Shown: positions 57,117 to 64,000 of the stretch, one piece after another
Numbering within the stretch: position 1 is the first letter of the stretch
Layout of the letters: each line of letters begins with the position of its first letter
Source of the DNA: Schlesneria sp. DSM 10557
GTDB lineage: Bacteria; Planctomycetota; Planctomycetia; Planctomycetales; Planctomycetaceae
Length of the DNA stretch: 64,000 nt
Direction: 5' to 3'
Assembly (NCBI RefSeq): GCF_041860085.1
Contig: NZ_CP124747.1
Span: 5,727,001 to 5,791,000 of the forward strand
Notes under the pieces: generated by a model
The model's database searches: none
Told to the model about the DNA's origin: nothing
What the model saw: only the letters and a program-made list of their open reading frames with translations
Made by a program: the position numbers and the translations under genes

Positions 57117-57130
57117 CTTGCCGGGCGTGA

Positions 57131-57739
57131 TCAGTACTGACGGATCACGCCAACCACGATACCAATGACCACAACGCGGTCGACGAACTGGGGATTTCCG
57201 GTCTTGCGAACCGATTCCAGTCGGACGCGGTGGATTTCCTGGTAGAGACGGCGAACGCCGATCGTTCCATCTTCGTAGGCGATCACGGCCAGGTCACCGT
57301 CACGGAACGACGGCTGCTTGTGAACGACCAGGGTGTCCCCTTCGGCGATCTGGTCATCGTTGAGGCTGGAACCACGGACTCGCAGGCAACACAGTTCGGG
57401 GGATGTGAACAGTCCGCTGAAGTCGAGGCGATCGTCGGGGTTGGCGGCAGGGAATGGCTCGCCCACCGTAATCTGGCCCAGGAAGGGGAGCACCGTCTGC
57501 AGCTGAGGGGGATTCGACAACTGAATCGCCCGTGACATGTGTGCTTCGCGGGAGATGAGCCCCTTCTTCTCCAGTGCCTTCAGGTGACACATCACTCCGT
57601 TCGGCGACTTGATGCCAAATTTGTGACCAATTTCGCGAACGGTGGGACCGTAACCGCGGGTCACAATTTTGTCGCGCAAGAAGTCGTAAATCTCTTGCTG
57701 TCGGAGTGTGAGAGAATGCATAGGATTCAATGTGTTCAT
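57131..57739 (-). CDS. lexA: LexA-like SOS repressor with Arg at the catalytic Lys position
   Basis: A 202-residue protein. The N-terminal winged helix-turn-helix is typical: TLRQQEIYDFLRDKIVTRGY, PTVREIGHKFGIKSPNGVM, HLKALEKKGLISRE. The C-terminal S24 peptidase-like domain has the nucleophile Ser125 in RVRGSSLNDDQIAEGD. The position of the general-base Lys (VTVKR in E. coli) reads IGVRRLY, so the Lys is Arg163. The scissile Ala-Gly is Val92-Gly93 in GQITVGEPF. Self-cleavage is therefore expected to be weak or to need high pH, if it occurs. Start ATG at 57739 with AAGGG upstream; an ATG at 57721 is possible. No known SOS box is recognised. Confidence 0.88.
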   Translation of the reverse strand: MNTLNPMHSLTLRQQEIYDFLRDKIVTRGYGPTVREIGHKFGIKSPNGVMCHLKALEKKGLISREAHMSRAIQLSNPPQLQTVLPFLGQITVGEPFPAANPDDRLDFSGLFTSPELCCLRVRGSSLNDDQIAEGDTLVVHKQPSFRDGDLAVIAYEDGTIGVRRLYQEIHRVRLESVRKTGNPQFVDRVVVIGIVVGVIRQY

Positions 57740-59136
57740 CGAGATCGCCCTTAATTAACAAATACGGTGAACCCGACCATCAACCGAGACAGAGCTGACA
57801 CAGATGACTGTTGCGTTTTCCGGCGCATGTCATCACGGGATGCCCTTCGCGGGCTCTCCCAGGAAACTCTTCTACCAAGTGCGCTCATCAGATCCTGATA
57901 CCGCGAAAGTTGGCATGATGTTCGGGCAGTACACCTGCCAAGCAATTGACGTTCCAGAAAGCGGAGGTGCGGTTCGCAAACCCGAATCCGTCTTTCGACC
58001 ACGTCGAAATGACAAATCGACAATCAATTCCAGTGTATATGTTCCCCCTCCATTTCTTTCGACTCTGGCCTGTCTAGTTGTCGCAAATTCAGATCGGCTT
58101 CAGGTTGGCTATGCACGGTTGCGCGAATAAGTCTACTTTTCAGGGGGTTGGAGGCCGTTCAATGTCGATCGTTCTGGCGATCGGTGAGACGATATATAAA
58201 AAAAGACTTTTGTTTTTGACGCAATTTGACGTTGCGACTCAGGGTGCCCCGTTTCGTCGAATGTGGCTACAGTCGGAATGACAGAGCTTCGAGCGACCCT
58301 CCCGGCCCCCTTGTTTTGTCACTTCCCGATGGTCTTCAGCTCATCTCTGAACAGCCCGGACGAATTGTTCATCGGATGTTGAGTCGCGTCCGATGTCGCC
58401 CGAAAGAGGGGAAGCCTGTCGCACCGTCAGCCCTTCCAAAGGTTCCACGCCGGCTACTCTCAGCAGGGTATTGCAAGTCATTTCAGCTGGTAACGGGCGG
58501 CAACGCGTGTACGTCGTGATGCTTCTTCCTGTCGACTTGTGGGTCGTGAAGGGGGCTTACGCGTCGGCGTCCGGGGGCTCTGGTCATCAAGGTCTGCTCC
58601 CGAAACCAAAAGTGTGTCGAGATTGATCAGCCCGCAGGCGATCTTTCTTTAAATGCTGTCTGAGACGTTAGTAAGGGCATGTTTCGGAAAATGTTTCTTA
58701 ACTTTGAAAATTTCTAAAGGGCTCGAATTTGTCGCTGGGTTTCGTCTTCGAGGAGTGAAACGCGTGTTCAAAACCGTGGAAAACTTACACCCCTTTGGGA
58801 AACAAATTTTCCACACATGGACACGAGTTGGTGGGCAATCGCTCAGTAGCCATGGAAGCGTTTTGAGTGTCCCGACCTGTGGGGAAGGGGCTGAAAAGGT
58901 TGTCACCCATAAGTGATTTACAATTGATCATTTTCCTGTTTCGCACGTCCGAAGTGTGGGGGATTGCTCTTCCCTATATCGTTTGTCACAATTCTGCCTC
59001 TTTCGGGGAACGGGGACCGTGAAATGCGGCCGTGTTGCCTCGTCTTGCTGTATTCCGGTCGTAGTCCGGTGCGGCCTCCAATTTGCCACATTTCAGACGC
59101 CCCGCGGGGTGAACTTAGACTGCAAAGAGCTATTCC
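57740..59136. other. 1.4-kb region without a recognisable gene
   Basis: All open stretches here have composition and overlaps typical of chance frames, and none begins with a credible ribosome site and motif. I looked for RNase P, tmRNA and SRP RNA signature sequences and saw none. The segment 58660-58920 is AT-richer. It contains an inverted pair GTGGAAAA (58776-58783) and TTTTCCAC (58807-58814), the latter part of a consensus DnaA box TTTTCCACA (58807-58815). Confidence 0.4.
58775..58815. repeat. Inverted DnaA-box-like pair
   Basis: CGTGGAAAA (58775-58783) and TTTTCCACA (58807-58815) face each other across 23 bases. The right copy fits TTWTNCACA fully and the left has one mismatch. They may be DnaA sites, a hairpin or coincidence. 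Confidence 0.35.
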
Positions 59137-61176
59137 ATGACTGAATCGAAACCGGCTTGCACAAAAAACCTGGATCTTCTTTGTGTCAATGCACTCCGTT
59201 TTCTGGCCGTAGATATGGTCCAGAAAGCCAACTCGGGGCATCCCGGCCTTCCTCTGGGGGCCGCATCAATGGCCTACGCCCTCTGGGATCGGTCGCTGAA
59301 GCAGAATCCCGCGGATCCACAATGGCCGGATCGTGACCGGTTTATCCTGTCTGCAGGGCATGGGTCGGCACTTCTTTATGCCCTGCTGCATGTCAACGGG
59401 TTTGATTTGTCGATCGACGAACTGAAACGATTCCGTCAGTGGGAAAGCAAGACCCCCGGGCATCCTGAGTATCACCTGACTCCCGGAGTGGAAGCGACAA
59501 CCGGCCCGCTCGGTCAGGGTTTTGCGAATGCGGTGGGGATGGCCATCGCCGAGGCCTCGCTGGCCGCTCAGTTCAATCGTCCTGGTCATACGATCGTGGA
59601 TCACTACACGTACGTGCTGGCCAGTGACGGCGATCTTCAGGAAGGAATTTCGTCAGAAGCAGGGTCAGCGGCCGGCCATCTCAAGTTGGGCAAGTTGATC
59701 GTGTTGTACGATGACAACGAGATCACCATTGAAGGAAGTACGGATATCGCCTTCACCGAAGACCGCATGGGTCGATTCGCCGCCTTTGGCTGGCACGTTC
59801 AGAAGGTCGAGGACGGTAATGATCTCGACGCCATCTCGGCGGCCTTGCAGAAGGCCCGCGAAGTGACCGACAAACCGTCGCTCATTCAAGTCCGAACACA
59901 GATTGGATTCGGCAGCCCGAATAAGCAGGGGACGGCAGGGGTCCACGGTGAGCCTCTCGGTGCTGAAGAAGTGCGTCTGACAAAAGAGGCGTTGGGCTGG
60001 CCAGTTGAGCCTGCCTTCCATGTTCCCGCAGAAGCGGCCAACCACTTCCGGGAAACGGCCAAGCGAGGTGCCGCCGCTCAGGAAGAGTGGAACGCCCGCT
60101 TCAAAGAATACGCGAAGGCTTTCCCGGAGTTGGCGGCCGAGTACCAGCGAGTCTTGGCAGGGGAACTTCCCAAGTCGTGGGAAACCAAGCTGCCGACGTT
60201 CTCGCCTGCTGATGGTCAGATCGCCACCCGCGTGGCGTCCGGTAAGACGATTGCCGCAATCGGCGCTGCGGTGCCTGAGCTGATCGGTGGTTCCGCGGAC
60301 CTCGCACCCAGTACGCATACCTATCGCAAGGGGGGCGGAGAATTCGAGCCCGGCAACTTCGCGGGCAAGAATATGCACTTCGGGATTCGTGAGCACGGCA
60401 TGGGGGCCATTTTGAATGGTATGGCCCTGCATAAGGGGATGATTCCCTACGGTGGGACATTCCTTGTCTTCAGCGACTACATGCGGCCACCCATTCGTCT
60501 GGCGGCCCTGAATGGTCTGCGCGTGATCTATGTCTTCACGCACGACAGTATCGCCATGGGCGAAGATGGGCCGACTCACCAGCCCGTCGAGCAGCTTGTG
60601 GGTCTGCGTTCGATTCCCGGGCTGGTTGTTCTGCGACCGGCTGACGCGAACGAAACGGTCGCTGCCTGGCGTGTTGCTGTTGAAAAGAAGGATGGTCCAG
60701 TCGCGTTGATTCTCACTCGGCAGGGGCTCCCTATTCTCGACCTGGGCAAGTATCCGAAACTCACTTCCGGAGTCGGGCAGGGGGCTTACGTCCTCTCCGA
60801 GACCGCGTCGTCCGCAAAGCCGGACCTGATTCTGGTTGCAACCGGATCGGAAGTTCACCTTGCCCTTGAAAGCCAGGCGCGGCTCGCGAGTGAAGGGGTT
60901 CAGGCTCGCGTGGTGAGTATGCCGAGCACGGACCTGTTTGCTCAGCAGTCGGCGGAATACAAAGAGTCGGTCTTGCCGACCGGGGTTCCGCTGCTGGCGA
61001 TCGAAGCGGGTGGCACTCTCGGCTGGAATTCCTATGTCGGTCCACAGATCGAGGTGATTGGGCTCAACACGTTTGGGGCCTCTGCACCCGGGGGAGAAAT
61101 TCTCCGCCGCTTCGGTTTCACCGTGGACAATGTCTGTGAAAAAGCGCGCGGCGTGATCGCCAGAGCGAAGGCGTAA
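59137..61176 (+). CDS. tkt: Transketolase
   Basis: ThDP-dependent transfer of two-carbon units in the pentose phosphate pathway. A 679-residue protein of normal length. Features are [20 protein letters not shown], the ThDP/Mg2+ motif [20 protein letters not shown], the pyrimidine-binding domain with the catalytic Glu in [32 protein letters not shown] and the C-terminal domain ([20 protein letters not shown]). It stands alone, with a 1.4-kb upstream gap and a strong terminator downstream. Confidence 0.97.
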   Translation: MTESKPACTKNLDLLCVNALRFLAVDMVQKANSGHPGLPLGAASMAYALWDRSLKQNPADPQWPDRDRFILSAGHGSALLYALLHVNGFDLSIDELKRFRQWESKTPGHPEYHLTPGVEATTGPLGQGFANAVGMAIAEASLAAQFNRPGHTIVDHYTYVLASDGDLQEGISSEAGSAAGHLKLGKLIVLYDDNEITIEGSTDIAFTEDRMGRFAAFGWHVQKVEDGNDLDAISAALQKAREVTDKPSLIQVRTQIGFGSPNKQGTAGVHGEPLGAEEVRLTKEALGWPVEPAFHVPAEAANHFRETAKRGAAAQEEWNARFKEYAKAFPELAAEYQRVLAGELPKSWETKLPTFSPADGQIATRVASGKTIAAIGAAVPELIGGSADLAPSTHTYRKGGGEFEPGNFAGKNMHFGIREHGMGAILNGMALHKGMIPYGGTFLVFSDYMRPPIRLAALNGLRVIYVFTHDSIAMGEDGPTHQPVEQLVGLRSIPGLVVLRPADANETVAAWRVAVEKKDGPVALILTRQGLPILDLGKYPKLTSGVGQGAYVLSETASSAKPDLILVATGSEVHLALESQARLASEGVQARVVSMPSTDLFAQQSAEYKESVLPTGVPLLAIEAGGTLGWNSYVGPQIEVIGLNTFGASAPGGEILRRFGFTVDNVCEKARGVIARAKA

Positions 61177-61195
61177 CCGACAGTGGAAACGCGAA

Positions 61196-61224
61196 GGGGG
61201 CTGCTCAGTCAGCCCCTTTTTTTT
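61196..61224 (+). terminator. Rho-independent terminator of tkt
   Basis: GGGGCTG-CTCAGT-CAGCCCC followed by eight T residues, 20 bases after the tkt stop. A textbook terminator. The rest of the gap to 61517 shows no gene. Confidence 0.93.
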
Positions 61225-61517
61225 GCGCGCGATCTTTCGCTGGCTGCCCGAAGTCGGCAATGAATTCAATCGCGACCGTTACGGTGCGGGCACGTGGAGG
61301 GGAGCTGATTCTCAGGCAGCGCGGCTCGTGTCTGATCACTCGCTGGGATGTCAGGCCGCCGGCAAGAGGGGGCGGTGCAACCTCCTCGCTCGAACCAGGA
61401 CTTGGACTCCCCGGCCTGCTCCCTGGCTCGATGAATGATCAGGGGTCTGACGTGAGGGTTGGGCACCGGCGGGGCTTGTGCAGGCAATGCGCCTGATGTC
61501 GTAGCGCTGGCGGTCGC

Positions 61518-61826
61518 TTACTCGGGAAGGCTGCTGAGAAGTCTGGTGATCTGCGACTTCAGTTCCTGAGGGTCGATGTCACTGATCAGAAATTTTTTCA
61601 GCGCGGAGGTGGGGCCGCTGACTAATTGAATCTGGCTTTTCCGGATTCCGAGTGAGTCGGCGAGGACCTTGGTGATTGCCGCGTTGGCTTTCCCTTTTTC
61701 AGGGGCCTGGATGACGGCCACTTTCAGTGCCCCATCGTGAACACCCGTGATTCCGTTTCGGCGTGCGCCCGGGTGTGCTTTTACGGGAATAATGACGCCG
61801 TGCTCAGAGGGGGCCAGTTCGATCAA
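61518..61826 (-). CDS. DUF167 (YggU-like) family protein
   Basis: A 102-residue protein. The DUF167 pattern is complete: an N-terminal GVIIPVKAHPGARRNGITGV, then ALKVAVIQAPEKGKANAAIT, KVLADSLGIRKSQIQLVSGP, TSALKKFLI. A small alpha/beta protein of unknown function, widespread in bacteria and eukaryotes. It lies just after the small basic protein gene on the same strand, with about 120 bases between. Confidence 0.9.
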   Translation of the reverse strand: MIELAPSEHGVIIPVKAHPGARRNGITGVHDGALKVAVIQAPEKGKANAAITKVLADSLGIRKSQIQLVSGPTSALKKFLISDIDPQELKSQITRLLSSLPE

Positions 61827-61945
61827 ATGAAGCCTCGCGCGCTACAAACGAACTCAGACGGTCAGCAAAAATTTACTGACCGTCTGAGAAGTTGCTTCAG
61901 ATTTTCGTGGAGACGAAGTGGCATCGCGAGAAGCAGTCGGGAAGA

Positions 61946-62185
61946 CTACTTCTTCTTGGCGGCCTTCTTCTTGTCGTCCTTCTTTCCATCGCCTTCGGCG
62001 GCTTTCTTCTTCTTTTTCTTGCCGACAACCAGGCGAACGACGCGCAGTTTTGGAAGACCGAATGGGCTCGTTCCGTCCGCCCAGCGTTCATCGGTTTGCA
62101 TTTGAGTGATACGTTCGTCGCGGGACAACACACTGCGAAGGCGAGCCAGACGCCCCTTCCGCTTCAAACTCTTGTCGATAGTCAC
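61946..62185 (-). CDS. Small basic protein of the TIGR04137 type, Lys-rich tail
   Basis: A 79-residue protein. It starts MTIDKSLKRKGRLARLRSVL, then SRDERITQMQTDERWADGTS and FGLPKLRVVRLVVG. This order is the small basic protein family shared by Planctomycetes, Verrucomicrobia and Chlamydiae. The C-terminus is an exceptional run of Lys with Ala, Asp and Glu (KKKKKKAAEGDGKKDDKKKA). It is probably nucleic-acid- or ribosome-associated, but its role is unknown. A good phylum marker for this window. Confidence 0.85.
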   Translation of the reverse strand: MTIDKSLKRKGRLARLRSVLSRDERITQMQTDERWADGTSPFGLPKLRVVRLVVGKKKKKKAAEGDGKKDDKKKAAKKK

Positions 62186-62443
62186 AGCAAATTACTCCCG
62201 CCACACTGGCGATCTAAATTGAGCATACGATGCTTGAATACCCGGATGAAAGCACGCTCGACCCTGGACAGGGAGCCGCCATACGGGGGACATATCGTAG
62301 TAGGATGCCACTCGGGTTTCAAGGCGCGTTTAAGCCGAAATGTCGGCCGGGGGGATTATTGAAACAATCCGGCAGGCAAGTCAGTTTCCACACACACCTC
62401 CCCTTGCCACTCCCCCGATCGATTCGATAGATTACCGCCTCCT

Positions 62444-62514
62444 TACCCGATAGTGTAACGGTAGCACAACAGATTTTGGTTCTGTTTGTCCAGGTTCGAA
62501 TCCTGGTCGGGTAA
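62444..62514 (+). tRNA. tRNA-Gln (anticodon TTG)
   Basis: A 71-base cloverleaf. Acceptor TACCCGA/TCGGGTA with discriminator A, anticodon stem ACAGA/TCTGT with loop TTTTGGT (anticodon TTG at 62476-62478), and T arm CCAGG-TTCGAAT-CCTGG. A lower-GC segment begins right after its 3' end. Confidence 0.94.
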
Positions 62515-62687
62515 TCTCTTTAAGTTGTTCCCATAGAACAGCTTACATTCACGCCCAGTTTTTTATTAACTGCCTCGCCTCACTTGGTGCTACGCGGGTG
62601 CTACCTTGCATCCGACGAAAAGCGATTGCCTTTCGCTCTCCAGACGTCAACTTTGCTTGAAGTAATCATCACGTTTAAGGGCAAATC

Positions 62688-63575
62688 GTGATTGACGTGA
62701 CACTCACAACGGTTGGAACCACACTCAGTTACGTCGCAAAGGCAGCGCGGTGGTGTGGTGGCAAGGGTCTTGTTTGGAAGGCCCGCGATCGAATGACGAT
62801 CAGCATACTTCAGAACTTGCATATCGGCGTTGTGCATGAATGCAGGGCGCTGACTTCCGCGTTGCAGCCTGCCCCAGGTGAAGTCGCTTCGAGAATTGCT
62901 TCTGGGCTGTGCGATCGAATGAACGATATCATGCGCACTATCTTGGAGCTGCAGCCGAATCAGTTGCATTGTTGCATTAAACTGATTGCACCGAAAGAAA
63001 ATCCAACTGAAGATGATCAGTTAGGCACATGGGCTCGATCCCAGCCGTTTGATGACCGGCCGGTCCACCAAGAACCGTCGAAGGATTTCCATTCAATTGA
63101 CAAAAACACCGTGTGGTGTGCATTCTATGGAAGAAATGATGGAGTGACGAACTGGACTCGCGTAAACTGTTTCTCGTGCAATGATTTGCTTAAACAGGCG
63201 CCACTCTTCAAGTGTGATCGCGATAATTGGCAACAATTTTACCAATCCGTCATGGTGTTCCCAATCAACTTTGCGATTGGTTCCGACAATCGCAGCTTTT
63301 CGCGACTTGGTTTTCTGGCGTTTGATTCTCCGATTCAGAATGCGTTTCGCGGTATGCCGAACATCTTTGAGTATCGCGACTCTATAAGTGAGTATCGAGA
63401 TCGATTGTTAGATTCAACCTGCTTCCACTTCGGCGCGATATGTGCCGACCTTTTGGGAGCGGCTATTGCGGATGCGTTCAGGTCAACAACGCAGCCAGCC
63501 GTTTTGCCAGTTGTTAAACCGACTCCGAACCACAGAAGCCATCACCCTAATCCCAAGAAGCGAAGGCGACGCTAA
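62688..63575 (+). CDS. Unknown protein, possible GAF-like domain; first gene of a tRNA-linked island
   Basis: A 295-residue protein of no family I can name. The N-terminal 100 residues are mainly helical (TISILQNLHIGVVHECRALT, GLCDRMNDIMRTILELQPNQ). The middle and C-terminal part (NTVWCAFYGRNDGVTNWTRV, YQSVMVFPINFAIGSDNRSF, RLGFLAFDSPIQNAF) has the alternating pattern of a GAF or PAS-like sensor fold, ending in a basic tail (HHPNPKKRRRR). GTG start with AAGGG six bases upstream. The next gene starts four bases after its stop, so they form an operon. Codon and base use are more AT-rich than in neighbours, suggesting acquisition. Confidence 0.6.
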   Translation: MIDVTLTTVGTTLSYVAKAARWCGGKGLVWKARDRMTISILQNLHIGVVHECRALTSALQPAPGEVASRIASGLCDRMNDIMRTILELQPNQLHCCIKLIAPKENPTEDDQLGTWARSQPFDDRPVHQEPSKDFHSIDKNTVWCAFYGRNDGVTNWTRVNCFSCNDLLKQAPLFKCDRDNWQQFYQSVMVFPINFAIGSDNRSFSRLGFLAFDSPIQNAFRGMPNIFEYRDSISEYRDRLLDSTCFHFGAICADLLGAAIADAFRSTTQPAVLPVVKPTPNHRSHHPNPKKRRRR

Positions 63576-63579
63576 ATAC

Positions 63580-63762
63580 ATGGAACTCACTGAACGTCCC
63601 AGATCGAATCAATTGACTGATTACAGCCAAAGCGGGGTTTCGCTTGTTTCTGTTTCAGCCCCTATGGCACTCTTTGTATCTGGCCAGAAGGTTATGCAAC
63701 AAAAACTGACAGATCAAAAACGCCAAGCCAGTAGTGCAAAAAAGGCAAATCGATCGAAATGA
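63580..63762 (+). CDS. 60-residue unknown protein, partner of the preceding gene
   Basis: It starts MELTERPRSNQLTDYSQSGV, has a mildly hydrophobic middle (LVSVSAPMALFVSG) and ends in a Lys/Gln-rich tail. It follows the 295-residue gene by four bases. The reading frame is also open upstream inside that gene, but the ATG at 63580 is the natural start. Unknown function; its size and arrangement are reminiscent of small partners in two-gene accessory systems. Confidence 0.5.
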   Translation: MELTERPRSNQLTDYSQSGVSLVSVSAPMALFVSGQKVMQQKLTDQKRQASSAKKANRSK

Positions 63763-63775
63763 GTTTCATGAAGTT

Positions 63776-63823
63776 GCATTGAGCGCGAGCGGAGCCCGCC
63801 TAGACTCCGTTCGCGCCCAATGC
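63776..63823. terminator. 19-bp inverted repeat between convergent genes
   Basis: Positions 63776-63794 and 63805-63823 are inverted copies with 17 of 19 matches and a 10-base loop. No T-run follows. It is well placed to end transcription from both sides, or to be an element-borne repeat. Confidence 0.55.
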
Positions 63824-63882
63824 CGAATTGCTGCGGATTTTCAAAGATCAGTTACGACTAGCGGACTCTGCCGGTCAGGTCG

Positions 63883-64000
63883 TCATTCGTCGTTAATCTG
63901 CTCAACCACCCAAACGGCACCCTCTTCGTCTTCCTGCTCAAGTTTCTCCAGTGCTGCGAGGATGAGTTTCAAGACTCGATGTCGTTCCACCTGCTGAGCC
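63883..64000 (-). CDS. C-terminal end of an unknown gene that continues past the window
   Basis: The minus strand is open from the window edge to a TGA at 63883-63885. The readable part is AQQVERHRVLKLILAALEKL followed by EQEDEEGAVWVVEQINDE. It looks like real protein: a helix, then an acidic segment and a short strand. The family cannot be judged from 38 residues. Confidence 0.4.
   Translation of the reverse strand, partial: AQQVERHRVLKLILAALEKLEQEDEEGAVWVVEQINDE

Noticed and set aside
57804-58519. Two plus-strand open frames in the gap before tkt
   Set aside because: No ribosome sites, no motifs and chance-like composition.
58660-58920. Chromosome replication origin
   Set aside because: Only one exact DnaA box is present and there is no dnaA, dnaN or parAB neighbour, so the claim is kept only as a low-interest observation.
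59665-61269. 534-codon minus-strand open frame opposite tkt
   Set aside because: Antisense shadow of transketolase, with no domain features.
62549-62665. Minus-strand open stretch reading RRMQGSTRVAPSEARQLIKN after tRNA-Gln, considered as an integrase remnant
   Set aside because: It is short, has no good start, and I could not match it to a tyrosine-recombinase motif. It could still be a decayed gene.

Overview
The window looks like chromosomal DNA of a planctomycete (Planctomycetota, probably order Planctomycetales). The support is a set of small proteins known to me mainly from that phylum: a Lys-tailed small basic protein of the TIGR04137 type, a DUF6800-type protein, a 39-residue zinc-ribbon protein and a short lipoprotein-like protein ending in HGGVI. 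GTG starts are common, secreted proteins of unknown role are frequent, and genes are loosely packed with many non-coding stretches of 300-700 bases. GC content looks moderately high, except at the far right end where it drops.

Layout. 0-6.5 kb (mixed strands): glycogen debranching enzyme glgX, a DUF6194 protein, a DUF2089 helix-turn-helix protein overlapping a membrane-protein gene that appears frameshifted, a PH-domain protein, an HU-type nucleoid protein and a small lipoprotein-like gene. 6.8-16.1 kb: pyrD, the glycolate oxidase Fe-S subunit glcF, a YeaQ/YmgE-type membrane protein, a secreted beta-propeller protein, ribokinase, an unusual membrane-anchored FlgG-like protein, an alpha/beta hydrolase and adenylate kinase. 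16.2-16.5 kb is non-coding but holds a duplicated 105-bp unit. 16.6-21.6 kb is a minus-strand run (MFS transporter, leuD, AarF/UbiB kinase, sugar-binding lipoprotein). 21.9-30.0 kb is a complete F-type ATP synthase operon in canonical order (atpZ-I-B-E-F-H-A-G-D-C) behind a good sigma-70-like promoter and ending in a strong two-way terminator.

30-44 kb: UDG family 5 glycosylase, a secreted hydrolase, gatA, two small planctomycete proteins, a beta-ketoacyl synthase, proC, tRNA-Gly(CCC), a PP2C phosphatase, rpsU and an MlaE-MlaF-MlaD-like lipid transport operon. 43-49 kb: two large secreted proteins, coaD and a MATE transporter. 49.2-53.2 kb: a tightly overlapping three-gene cassette (membrane-anchored SGNH hydrolase, NodU/CmcH-type carbamoyltransferase, and a fused SxtJ-DUF5989 membrane protein) that reads as an O-carbamoylation module for a surface or secreted molecule. 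53-61 kb: an amino-acid permease, hisA, an OleA-like thiolase, a LexA-like repressor whose catalytic Lys is Arg, 1.4 kb without genes, and transketolase with its terminator. 61.5-64 kb: DUF167, the small basic protein, tRNA-Gln(TTG) and, directly after it, a lower-GC segment with two unknown genes and the C-terminal end of a third. That segment looks like the start of an accessory island that continues beyond the window.

Most of the window is core metabolism. The items most worth following up are the SGNH/carbamoyltransferase/SxtJ-DUF5989 cassette, the LexA variant, the anchored FlgG-like protein, paired RNA hairpins placed exactly after atpA and atpD, the duplicated micro-ORFs near 16.3 kb, the dyad in front of the DUF2089 regulator, and the tRNA-Gln-linked island.
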